In this document: piece by piece, positions 36,445-46,728 of the stretch
Position numbering within the stretch: position 1 is the stretch's first letter
Layout: the number at the start of each line of letters is the position of its first letter
Made by a program: the position numbers and the translations under genes
The notes under the pieces: generated by a model
The model's database searches: none
The model's input: only the letters and a program-made list of their open reading frames with translations
What the model was told of the DNA's origin: nothing
NCBI GenBank assembly: GCA_049999765.1
Contig: JBNGIQ010008820.1
Location: forward strand, 75,049-139,048
Source: Phaeoceros laevis
Lineage: Eukaryota > Anthocerotophyta > Anthocerotopsida > Notothyladales
DNA: 64,000 nt
Direction: 5' to 3'

Positions 36445-36530
36445 GATTGTGATTGTATTTGAGGAGGTTGACACGGTTCCAATCAAGATCCCCCCTTGCC
36501 CATAAGCGGGCACCCGTCGGCTAACGGGTA
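36445..36530 (-). repeat. Dispersed repeat encoding RVPAYGQGG, copy 2
   Basis: This is the inverted partner of 28890-28980. On the minus strand the frame reads SRRVPAYGQGGILIGTVS. The peptide level (RVPAYGQGGxLxGTVSTSSN) is conserved despite base changes. Confidence 0.8.
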
Positions 36531-36965
36531 CAGTAAACTTTATTTTGGGAAAATGTATGCCGCCGATCTCCCATTGGACACGGTTCCCAGGTTGAACTAG
36601 GGTAACCTCTACCATTCTCTAAAGCGAGAGGGTGAGTTGTTATGGTTGGCTTGCGATACTTTTACCAAGATAAAGTTTTTCAACTTATTGAACTATTCAC
36701 AACTCAAACATTAATTCATATTAAATTCCTTGTAAGAGATGTAGAATTCATGCGAAAGCAAACGTACAACGCAATATGCTGCTCAACTCAAATATGGGTG
36801 GAAGTGTTGGCGGTATATGCTTTTTGAAGTAATATTTACAGATACTCGATTCGTGGCGTATAGCGTGACATTAATTGAAACCTTGTGATACGATCATTAT
36901 TGGGAATAATGCACTTTGTAGTTAGGTCGATGGTGTTTATAATTTGTACCGGATGTGAGGCAAAT

Positions 36966-37322
36966 TTCAGGCTGGCCCGTTTTCAACCATATCGTAGGCT
37001 ACAATGGTCTGTTTGGAGCGTGGTATGGACCAAACTGTTGGCCTCATCGACGCAATTCCAGAATATGGTCACATCTTTCATTTGGCTAAGATCTTGCTTG
37101 AAATTGAGTCTTAGCAAGGAGCAGAACCGTTAAAAGCATGAGATTTCAGTTGTAATCACGAAGTTGGTGGCTGCAAAATTCAGGCTAGCCTGTTTTCTAC
37201 CATAGCGCACGCTACACTGGTCTGTTTGCAGCGTGCTATGGACCAAACTGTTGGCCTCATCAGTGCAATTCCAGAATGTGGTCACAACTTTCATTTCGTT
37301 CAGAAATTGGTACAAATTGAGG
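36966..37322. repeat. Diverged tandem duplication, ~215-bp period
   Basis: 36966-37107 and 37179-37322 align over about 140 bp, sharing atggaccaaactgttggcct and tgcaattccagaat, with roughly 15-20 percent difference. Confidence 0.88.
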
Positions 37323-38945
37323 GCTGACTGGCTGGACCATGCGTAGGTTTTTGTGGAGGAGCACTACAGTGGTGCACCAGTTGGCAACGTCCTGTCTCCT
37401 GCTTGAGGTTGGAACAGTTTTGAACGGAGGTGGGAAGATTAGCCAGAGCAAGGTGCGAGGTGAGCCAAGGCGTAAGTTATACTCACGTGAAAAATGATCA
37501 TGGTTCCTGACGGTCCGTGTCACAGGCGTGTGTCCAACGGCCCTGTAGCTGCCGCAATTTCGTGAGCTCTCACAATGGAACCAGGCGGGAAAACGTATTT
37601 CTTGGAGCATAATTCTGGGAACAGTTATCCAACACGTACGATTTGAGGTGAGCATGCAGTTGAGCAATTTGGTGAATGAGCGATTTCATCATGCTGTCCT
37701 GGAGGTTTCAAAATGCCAACACCCGTGATGAGATGAAATCATTACAACGGTTGTCTATTATGTTATGGGCTCTGCACTGATGTTAATGAACATGCGATAG
37801 TGCTTTTTGGTGTTCGTACAAGGAGGTATCAGGTTGCTCAAGAAAGGTCAGTGAAGTGTGAATCCATATACAAGTTACAGGGACAGATTGGGCCAAAGAT
37901 GGTAATGACTGAAAATTCAAGGAAATGTAAGCTTCGATCTTAGTGAAAACACAGAAGAGACAGTAGCATCGGATAGTAATAGCCTAAGAACGAAGCCAGA
38001 CTATAATGTGCTGATGTGATTCAAGGAGAGTGTACTAAAGAAGAACAGTATAATTACTGAAAGCAGTTGGTGGAGCAGACTTGTCTGTCTCCTTGTAATG
38101 CCGAACATACCTGATTTGTTAGCTGTGGTTACGTTCCCAACATACCTGATCTCCTTCAGTTTATAGATGGTATATGCTACAGCTACGGACAACAGAGAAA
38201 AGCTTGGATCATTCAAGCAGTTGTAGAATAGCAATGCGCATAGAGTAAATAAGACAAGAGACAAGAAAAGATGCCATAACAAAGTTCAAAGTGAATGTGC
38301 TAAGTAAGAGCTGTGGTAAGTGGAGTGGACTAGTCCTTCTCCTGGCATGATAAGTGGAGGCATTTTGTGGAGCGGACTTGTCCTTCTCCTTGCAATGTTG
38401 ATGAAATCTGATTTGTTGGTACTGATGGGATCTGAGGGCATGACCTGAATCATAAAAATCAGAGTAGAAATCAGAGTGGACTTGGCCTCCTTCTATACCA
38501 TTCTCCGTGTGGTGAGGTCCATTCTTAGTCATGAACAGTGTGCAAACCACTCCAAAAAACGGTTAGTTGGCATAAGCATCCAAGCATAGGAAGAGACAGC
38601 TTCAAGTAAAACAGTGCAAAGGGTACACAATGTACACGTTACCTACATACAGCCATACAAGACCTTGGGAATAAGCATATGTAGAATCCAGAACAAAATA
38701 CTAGAAAGGGTGGTTTGGGATGAAAAAACATAATATGAAAGAGACCATGTACAGGAACATATATGACTACGTTCAAACTTCATAACGAGCTACGTGCTAC
38801 GTGCAGTTGTATCAACCGATTCCTTATGCATCCATCAGGCCCGGAGGCTAGGATTGGAGGGTAGGATAGTACTAGGACATATAGGGCTGTTGGCCAGGAT
38901 AGATTCTAGGGGATAGCAAGATCAACAAGAGGATATGAATGAGGT

Positions 38946-39890
38946 CTAGGAGAAGTCAGAAGAAGCAATAGAATGGTCGTCACTCCAGTAATCAGGAAAT
39001 ATATTGTTGTCTGAGCTGTGATAGCTGAAAGGTGATAATCCCGAATTTGCATGGTATGAGTCCTCCGAAGGGCTGGGTGGCAGTGGAGGCAATTCTGAAT
39101 CTCCTTCCCATTGCACTATACGGGCTGCAGTGGCCTGTCCTTTTGCTTCATTTGCTTCAAAGTCAGCATAGTACCAGGAGGCTGTGAGCCGAAGTATGTA
39201 TTCTTGTATGTTGATACGTTCCTCCTCATCAGACTCCGAGGGCGGCCCCATGTAATAGTACGAACCAAATGTGTATTCCCATTGGAGCTTTGTGCGGACC
39301 TCGACATCAAACTCATTAGTGTGGAGGTAAGCGTTAGCCATAGTTGAGTACATTTCAAATTCACGTCGGGTGATGACTGAAACAGTGGCATGTAAGTATC
39401 TAATGTGGATTTCTAAGTTCCACAAAGAGAAGAAAATAGCAGCATAATCAGGACAGATAAAGCAATCCCACTTTCTAGCATAAACTTGTCTAAAAGATAG
39501 AAGGTCATAGATCTTGCGAAAGCGAGAGTTGACTGTGATGATACGAATCAGATCAGGGTATGGTAGTAGCAAGAGAATACGGATGATGACAGCGGGCGGC
39601 ATGTCAAGAATTGATTTGGCTTCTACTAGCAGGGTGGGTGTCATCTGAACAAGAATCATACCTTCTGTGTCCATATCGCGTTGGTAGTCTTGCCATAGCT
39701 GCCAGTCTCGGTCCGCCCAGGCCTTGAACATTTGTTGAAATTGTTCATGTACTCGATACCATCTTTGGACCCTGATGTGAGGTGGGATATCAGACATAGG
39801 CACATCATATTCACAGACCTGCGTCCCATATTGTATAATGATGTCATCAAGAGTATCTACTAGCTGCAGGGCTTCACTATGTGGGAGCAT
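38946..39890 (-). CDS. F-box-like protein, main open frame
   Basis: An open frame of 314 codons from an ATG at 39888-39890. It encodes a Trp-rich region (WADRDWQLWQDYQRDM), a clear F-box-like block at about residues 95-140 (LDMPPAVIIRILLLLPYPDLIRIITVNSRFRKIYD) and an acidic Pro/Ser-rich tail (LPPLPPSPSED). F-box proteins recruit substrates to SCF ubiquitin ligases through SKP1 (family knowledge). In the same frame, upstream of this ATG and beyond one TGA (39927-39929), lies another F-box-like segment, so this ORF may be the 3' portion of a larger gene. No substrate-binding repeats are recognisable. Confidence 0.55.
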   Translation of the reverse strand: MLPHSEALQLVDTLDDIIIQYGTQVCEYDVPMSDIPPHIRVQRWYRVHEQFQQMFKAWADRDWQLWQDYQRDMDTEGMILVQMTPTLLVEAKSILDMPPAVIIRILLLLPYPDLIRIITVNSRFRKIYDLLSFRQVYARKWDCFICPDYAAIFFSLWNLEIHIRYLHATVSVITRREFEMYSTMANAYLHTNEFDVEVRTKLQWEYTFGSYYYMGPPSESDEEERINIQEYILRLTASWYYADFEANEAKGQATAARIVQWEGDSELPPLPPSPSEDSYHANSGLSPFSYHSSDNNIFPDYWSDDHSIASSDFS

Positions 39891-39926
39891 ATCCGTATGA
39901 TTTGCTCTAAAGTGGATCTCGTCATG

Positions 39927-40131
39927 TCAGGAGGTGGCAACTGGAACTCTACAAACCCAACATTGGAGTATTGCAAACCTCTCACAATATTGCCTTCGAG
40001 TCCTCGGATTCCAGAGTAACTGCCTCATGTGTTTGTTAGCCAGTGTCAAGCGAACCCAATCACGCGGAGAAATGAGAGATGATTTCTTCCCATACATCAG
40101 AATCCAATTGTTCCCAGTTGGCTGTAGACAT
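39927..40131 (-). pseudogene. Upstream F-box segment, frame-broken
   Basis: From an ATG at 40131 the minus strand reads MSTANWEQLDSDVWEEIISHF and meets a stop at 40060-40062. One frame over, the F-box continues as SPRDWVRLTLANKHMRQLLW and RTRRQYCERFAIL, then ends at TGA 39927-39929, in frame with the downstream F-box-like ORF. The two halves align to one F-box, so a one-base shift near 40066 splits it. This could be decay, an assembly error or an unusual intron. Confidence 0.55.
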
Positions 40132-43100
40132 ATCCGCAGAGGGTGATAGGCAATATGGTGAGAGCTGATGTATATCCCGTATCAAGAACGTGGCCCGTGC
40201 CATCCAAAATTGACTAGCAGCATGTGTGTACCAGAACGGTGAGTTACCGGGAATGGTTGAGAGGGAGATAGTACCTGTGTGAAACCATCTGCACCTACGC
40301 CAAAGCATCTTTCTAGGGTCCCTACGAGCTGCCCTGAAGTGTGTGTTTGGTAGGTTTTTAGAAGTTGTCTTGAAGATTCTTCTAAAAACCTTAACGTTAC
40401 GGATGGCGAGCTTCCTACAACTGCGGTTCGCACGGTCTGTGATATCCATCGCCCATGTGCCCTGGCACCAGAGCTCCGAAGCCTCCTTAGCCCTTCAGAC
40501 TCAACATGTGGAGCTCCTGGTCGTGAACACTGCTGACTCCAAGCACCCTCCTGTAAGTGTACCAACTTCCACAGCAGCTGCGCTCTACAGCTTGGCTGCA
40601 CACCCAAACTTCCTGTAAACAAATCGATGTAGTCACACACCTCCCCTCAGCTTGTACCGCGGTGAGGCTCTACCCAACCTAACTCCAAAACTGAAAGGCA
40701 ACTGTGCAGCTTGAGAATGGGCAGTCCCAGGGGTCTGATACGCCAACTTGAAATTGCCCGAGCCGACTCCTCAACAATGATAAAGAATACCTTCATCCGG
40801 AAAAGGTAGAGCTTCGTTAGGGGAAGAGTGGCAGGGTGGCCCCCGTACCCAGCCTGCTAGAAACATATGTCTGAGCTAGTAACAAAGTGGGAAAGCCCTT
40901 AAAGATGGCGCCTGAAAAGCCTTGAACCTGTTCGTAACAAGTGGACCAGGATTGATATATCCCTGGATTCCTTCCCCTAATAACCACGAAAAACATCCTA
41001 GTCGAAGTTATTGCCTCCTTCAGACCAAAATTGGCAGCGTACTGTAACTCCCAGGTGCACTACAGCCTATCCCAAGTCACCAGCACGAAGCTTCCAGCTG
41101 GAAGCATCCAGCACGCTGCTGGAAGCATCCAACACGCTGCTGGAAGCATCCAGCACGTTGCCTCGAGCTCAAGCTACCGCACACTGCCTGAAGCACAAAG
41201 CATCGAGCGCAAGGCCAACGTAATGCCTCTTACCACCGAGCCTCAGACACAGAGCCGCCAGCACCAAATAGGAGTGGAATGACCGTCACTAAGGGACCAT
41301 ATCTACACTATCACTTCCATCACAATGCGTAAGTGTAGCTCACAGGTAGTGAGAACAAAGAGCTCCAGCCATCCAGTGCGTCCACAGTTTACAATTGTGA
41401 GAACACAAAACTTGAGTATCCCTGCAACACAAGGTCACGCAATTCTCCAGCTGTGAACAGCAGCCCTGTGATCATTTATTCCTGCACAATCCTCCAACCT
41501 GGCAGCGCTATCCAAACTTGCAGTTCTGCAGGGTTATTGTGTAGCCGCCAAGTAAAGTGAGCTCACTACTTTTCCACAATCTGCCCCTGTGCCAGTAGAC
41601 TCATCAACCCAGATCATAGCCTATCACTTCCTTCGCATGCATACTGGCTTTCTCTTTGACTGGCTGGCTGGTTCTGCTCCTAAACCTGGATGGCTCCACA
41701 ACCTGGTAGATGGTTTGCTCCTACACCTGGTAGCTACATTAGCTAAATACGTCCACTAATGTGCAGCCACCAATAGCATTGTGAAGGTTTCCAGTTCAAA
41801 GTTGTGTGAGCAGTAAAATTGTGGCAGCAACTTAGCAAAATCGTATGCAGTTTTCTACCCAGTGGTTGTCAGCCCAGTTCTCTACCTAATGCACCAACAA
41901 AATAGAGTGTGCAGTAGAACCTCAAGGAACTTCAGAGGCCTGCCGCGCAATTTTCTGTAGTCTCACACCAACCCGCAGTCTGTCCCGCCCCTTAGACTCA
42001 AACAATCGGCGTTTGCAATCCGAAGTCATGTGTTGGTCCTAAAGAAACCAGAACACCCTTGACAACAATAGAACCCTTGAACCACTCTGGATGTGGATGG
42101 AGCTTGCAGCACACAGTTCCTGGCATACAGCTTCTCCAAACAACCCCTCCCTCGCACTGTAACCCGTGTGAAGCCTCGACAATAGTGACCCAAAGAATAA
42201 GTGGAATCGCTGCAGATTCCAACGCAAGAAGTACGCGTGAAACAAGCAATCGTCCTCATAACATATGAACTAGAAAGGAACTGAACCACATGGATCGTTT
42301 AAGAGAAGAGTGGAAGTGTCGCCCCGTCACCAAGTCGCGTGATGATCCATGCTTGTGCTAGGGGCAAACTAGGGAAACGCCAAAAGACTGCACCTCTAAA
42401 ACCTCGCACTCGAGCTAAGCAAGCATCCCAAGACTGATAGATGCCAAGGACTCTTCCCTTGATGACGGCGTAAAAGAGGGAGGGCATCAGTCTGGCAGCT
42501 TCGACAGCCCTGGTAACTTGGTAGCTGAAAATTGCAGCAGCAACATACAGTTTGTGAGAGGGAGGGTAGCTAAGGACGTGGTGAAGAGACGGGAGTGTGA
42601 AAGTATGTCGGGATGCAAGAAAGAAAAGAAAAGAGTGTAGAGAAAGGGAAAATAGGAGGTGGAAGAATGAAAATGGAGGTAGAGTATGGGCAATGGTGAC
42701 AGGAAAACGGCGTTGAGCACAGGGATTTGTAGGAGAGGCAACAAGGAATGGATGGCAGGTGATGGGAAGGTGAGCGCAAGAGAAGGGAGGACAAGGCAGG
42801 TGGTCAAAAGGCCGTTGACCGGGCCGCCATAGCCAGAAGCTGTGGAAACCAAGGCGATAGGGAAGAGAGAGAGTGTAAGAGAGGAGAGAGAAGCCGCACG
42901 GAAATTGTGGAGCCGAACGGTTGTTCCGTAGTAAATATCATATGGTGTGTTGACTGTTGCTATTTGGTAGATGCGTGAAAATACAATTGTGCAAAACACA
43001 CCATACAGCTTGGCAAATGAAATATTGAATACTTTGCAGAGTACTACATTCTTGGTTTGGTCCCAACTTTCTGGGCATCAGCTAGTTTGTGAGCTACTGT

Positions 43101-43601
43101 GTGAAGATGAGGCTGTGGAAGTGTGCTGCGAGCAACGAGTCCTAGGGGGCAGGATTTTGATCTTGCACACTCCACCTGACAAAGTGGGTGCCCGACATAT
43201 TTTCAATTCACTTTTCATCATAGTCTTGGGTTCTTCAATGTCAGTGTCAGCTTAGTCATCAAGGAAAGCCAAAGATTTGTGGATATCTCTAAAGGGAACT
43301 CATTGAACCTGAACAACATCTTTGATCACTTCTTTTCCTGATCGATGCTCTTTGATATCTGCGTGAATCTCCACATCGTCTTAGTAGTAGTAAGGGGTGG
43401 ACACGCCAAAACGACTCCACGTGGGAATCAGGCGTCTTGAAGTTGGCTTTTCCTCATGATATACACATATCTAGAAGTCACAACAGCCTTATTAGGCAAC
43501 CACTTGCGTAAAACACTAGTCGCCCAAGCATGTGCGCTGTCCTTCCTGCACTTGGATGCCCACTCTCCTATATTGATATGCGAACCATCAACCGGTACCC
43601 T
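40132..43601. other. Intergenic interval
   Basis: No supported gene. It contains a 21-bp tandem repeat at 41098-41160 and a long purine-rich tract (about 42590-42900), which produces an open but low-complexity minus frame (Leu/Ser/Pro) that I reject as a gene. Confidence 0.45.
41098..41160. repeat. 21-bp tandem repeat x3
   Basis: Three copies of ctggaagcatccagcacgctg with one or two base changes. On the + strand the unit is a multiple of three and encodes LEASSTL-like heptads, but no larger gene supports translation. Confidence 0.92.
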
Positions 43602-43937
43602 CTATACAGTCTCCACCTTGATTGCATAGACCAGATCTACACAAAACTCATTGAAAGAGGTGGGGATGTATAATATACCTTCCTTCTGGATTGTCTCATA
43701 TTCTAACTCCAAGTTGCCATGGCCGGGTTTCACGAATCTTCTAATGTGACGAAATTGCAAGTTCAATGATGGATCAAAACTCCCCAACTCAATCTTGCCT
43801 ATAAAAAAGGTCTCCACATTCCATCCCATGCGCACTGAATTATACTCCACAGAATTCATATCATTCTTGATGGCTACTTCCCATACTCTGGTATTCCATA
43901 AAGCTTTTTGCAGGTTAAGATCAGCCTTTCTATCCAT
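43602..43937 (-). CDS. Hypothetical 111-residue ORF
   Basis: The ORF has a true ATG and ends at TAG/TGA region 43602. It encodes MDRKADLNLQKALWNTRVWE, then FFIGKIELGSFDPSLNLQF and ILYIPTSFNEFCVDLVYAI. The composition is balanced and coding-like. I recognise no family. It could be an exon of a larger gene, but no flanking exon was found. Confidence 0.35.
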   Translation of the reverse strand: MDRKADLNLQKALWNTRVWEVAIKNDMNSVEYNSVRMGWNVETFFIGKIELGSFDPSLNLQFRHIRRFVKPGHGNLELEYETIQKEGILYIPTSFNEFCVDLVYAIKVETV

Positions 43938-44241
43938 GAGAAGTTGATAGGTATAATCTTGCAGGTAAGTGCAGAAGAATTTTCCTTATACCTAGCATTA
44001 GACAAGGGGTCGAACAACAAAACCTAACATTAGACAAGGGGTGTTAACATTAGACAAGGGGTTGAACGCCTCAGTGTGCAATGCATAGACTGCCAATCCC
44101 CCTAGCATTGAGCACCCATGTAATGACATGCTTGATTCTCATATGCTTGAGCACCCATGTAAGGACATGCTTGATTCTCATATGCTTGATCTCCACATGC
44201 TTGATTCCCATATGATTCCCACGTAACGACATGCTTGATTC

Positions 44242-44283
<42 letters not shown>
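44242..44283. repeat. (ACT)n microsatellite
   Basis: About fourteen ACT/CTA units. Shorter ACT runs also occur near 29750, 43380 (as TAG) and 57065, each near a dispersed repeat. Confidence 0.97.
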
Positions 44284-44749
44284 TTGCTTGGGCTATGTCT
44301 ATATCTAAAGATTTTGTTCTCTACAATTGTAATTCGAATGTCACATCACAATCGTTAGAAAAGTATTTTGACCTTTAACCTTTAATGAGTCTCAAAATTT
44401 TAATGGATTTTCAACTATTCGATAGAGTTAATTAATCCATGATCAAGGAAATATGATGTGGTTAAACCAATCAAGCTCCAATCCTTGACGATTTTAAGAG
44501 TACAGTCTTGTTTTTCCAATTTTGAAAACATGAAAAAATAGAATCGGTGTATGAAGTTAGTACACGATTTTTTTTTTCAATTCTACAATAATAAGAAGCG
44601 TACTAGCCGATTCCACATGGAATTGAGTATGTCATCACTACTAAACCCCTGCAGTCTGTTGACTACGAAATAATCAAAGATGATGTACAATTTCTCTCCT
44701 TTCCCCTTTTCACAAAATGCTAGAACATGATAACCATATAAAACATAAG

Positions 44750-45226
44750 CTATGGTGCTGGACAATAATCTGAAGGACTTGGAAGAGGACTTGGTGGTTC
44801 TATATATGAATATTCAACCTTACAAGCCACGCTAACATAAGGAGGCTCAACATCTCCACCTGTACCACTTGCACCTATATGATTTAAGCAACGATCATTT
44901 AAAAGTGTTACGGCTACTGTTCTTGCACATTCATGGCAAAACTCAAATTTTTTTTCCAAACATTGAATGCTTCCTTCAAAATTAATGGCTGGATTGGCCC
45001 AATTTGTCTCCCAAACAAAATCATGGCCAACCTCAAATAAATGAAATTTGTCAAAACTTTCCAACATTAATATAACATTAACTCTTAGATTAAAGAGCTT
45101 CATGTCAAGTGAATGGAACATTTGTTGAGAACAAGCAGCTTCAAGCACCATTGTACTGAACACATAAGTAGAAGAACATAATATAAATACTAGAGCAAAT
45201 ACAAAGCCGATAGAATTTGATGTCAT
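44750..45226 (-). CDS. Small secreted protein, Gnk2/DUF26-like
   Basis: The ORF runs from an ATG at 45226 to TAG at 44750 and encodes 158 residues. The first ~24 form a signal peptide (MTSNSIGFVFALVFILCSST). The mature part has EGSIQCLEKKFEFCHECAR, a C-X7-C-X2-C arrangement close to the C-X8-C-X2-C motif of the Gnk2/DUF26 domain of plant antifungal and apoplastic cysteine-rich proteins. It is followed by LLNDRC and a closing VACKVEYSY, which resembles the domain's final Cys-x-RY segment. A single domain without a kinase suggests an extracellular protein. The gene is intronless. Its 5' flank is a triplicated ~120-bp unit whose first copy reaches the start codon. The spacing difference leaves the family call uncertain. 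Confidence 0.55.
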   Translation of the reverse strand: MTSNSIGFVFALVFILCSSTYVFSTMVLEAACSQQMFHSLDMKLFNLRVNVILMLESFDKFHLFEVGHDFVWETNWANPAINFEGSIQCLEKKFEFCHECARTVAVTLLNDRCLNHIGASGTGGDVEPPYVSVACKVEYSYIEPPSPLPSPSDYCPAP

Positions 45227-45590
45227 GATTAAGTAGAGATTTGATATGTGCAAAAGGCATCATCTACACAATAACAAACTTAGCAGCAAATAAAGTATCT
45301 AAAAATTTCAATTTATACATTTCCCGTTACCAAGTAGTTTGTGTAAACATAATGATTAAGTAGAGATTTGATATGTGCAAGAAACATCATCTACATAGCA
45401 AACTTAGCAAATGAAGTATCTAAAAACTTCAAATAGTACATTCCACTACCAAGTAGTTTGCATAAATATCACGATCAAGTAGAGATTTGATATGTGCAAA
45501 TGACATCATCTACCTAACAAACTTAGCAATTGAAGTCCTTAAAAACTTCAATTTGTACATTCCATTACCAAGTAGTTTGCATAAACATCT
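45225..45590. repeat. ~120-bp tandem triplication
   Basis: Three units, 45225-45351, 45352-45470 and 45471-45590, share aagtagagatttgatatgtg, catcatctac, acaaacttagca and accaagtagttt in order. They lie immediately upstream of the secreted-protein gene and overlap its ATG by two bases. Confidence 0.92.
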
Positions 45591-46728
45591 GTACTAGGTA
45601 TATAGTTGGTGAACCACATCATTCTCTAGTTCATTCGAGCAAACATAATAGGATCCAATATATGTTGCTTAGACAAACATAACTATTGTTATTGTGAGTT
45701 TCTAACTCATTTTAGTTGTAATTTTTTAATAAATACGGTAAAAACCAGAAAAAAGCTAATATAGATTCCCACTTCACAATAGAATCTTTTGTTTGACCTT
45801 TGGAGGCAAAAATTGCACAAACCTCGATTAAGAGGATTTACCCCTAGATCTTTTCTTTAGATTAGCCTAATTGCACACAAAAGACACTACATTAGAACCT
45901 CAAGTCCTCTACCCCAAATGGACTTGGTGCCACTATACCGTGGACAACCCTTTCTTTATATGAAGGCACACTACAGACCCATACCTTAAAGGCAGCCACT
46001 CTAACTCATGCCCAAACCCCAACCTATCAATAATCCACACCTACCCTAGAGCTAGATATCAAAGTAACTCACTAATATCAAGTAACTAGTGACCTGTAAG
46101 TAGTAATACTACAAAGAACAGCATATAGAACAACAACCGTGCAAGATCGCTTTATGCACAACAATATGCCTTTATGGGGAGGGAGGGGCCGGAGGGCAAT
46201 AGTTTTGATTATCCTAGACACTAAAGCAGACACGGAATAGGGGGTGGTGGAGATGCAAGCGAGGTAGGGCATGAGCTTGTTGTAGCCTCAAAAGGTGGAC
46301 GGTAAAAGTGAAGTACTGTGTAAGGCGGAGCTCTTGTGGCCGAAGTGGTGTTCCTGACCAGCACGCCACGCAAATGCCCGAGTAGGACGGATTCGCGGGA
46401 CACACCACCTACTTTCCTTATCCAATGTGCCAAATTCTTCTCGGTGCAATTGTCCGACCTCAGTTCTGGCCGTGTGCATGTAGGCTAGGGCTGCGCTTCC
46501 CTCCTCTCCCACCTCCGCTGATCGATGGCTCTTCGCACCTTGGGTGGGCACAGTAAATCTGACGTCTTGCGCATTCAAGACGGGGGTGGGGAGGAGGGGG
46601 AGGGCGGAAGGGGGAGAGCCGGAGGGGGAGAGGGCTGAATGAATTGCCGCACGCTGTTTGACAGATGCGCTCGCTCCGTGGCTAGGAAAGTGGGGAGGAT
46701 GTGACAGCAGGCCAGGCAGGGACAAGCG
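45591..46728. other. Intergenic region and promoter of the LRR gene
   Basis: AT-rich to about 46150, then increasingly GC-rich toward the LRR start codon. Minus-strand frames here (46221-46899) are open because of base composition and overlap the LRR gene antisense. No other gene is supported. Confidence 0.5.

Larger units (their letters stand above)
32937..38945. other. Six-kilobase intergenic interval
   Basis: No supported gene. It contains the MAKR-like 3' region, a GC-rich segment (33370-34200) ending in a gggcgcc...ggcgccc stem near 34166, a TTCATTCATT run near 34235, AT-rich DNA to 35700, a 41-bp duplication, an inverted dispersed repeat at 36.45 kb and a diverged ~215-bp-period duplication at 37 kb. 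Confidence 0.45.

Noticed and set aside
42487-42999. 170-codon minus ORF rich in Leu, Ser and Pro
   Set aside because: It comes from a purine-rich tract on the plus strand; the low-complexity peptide has no domain and several overlapping open frames.
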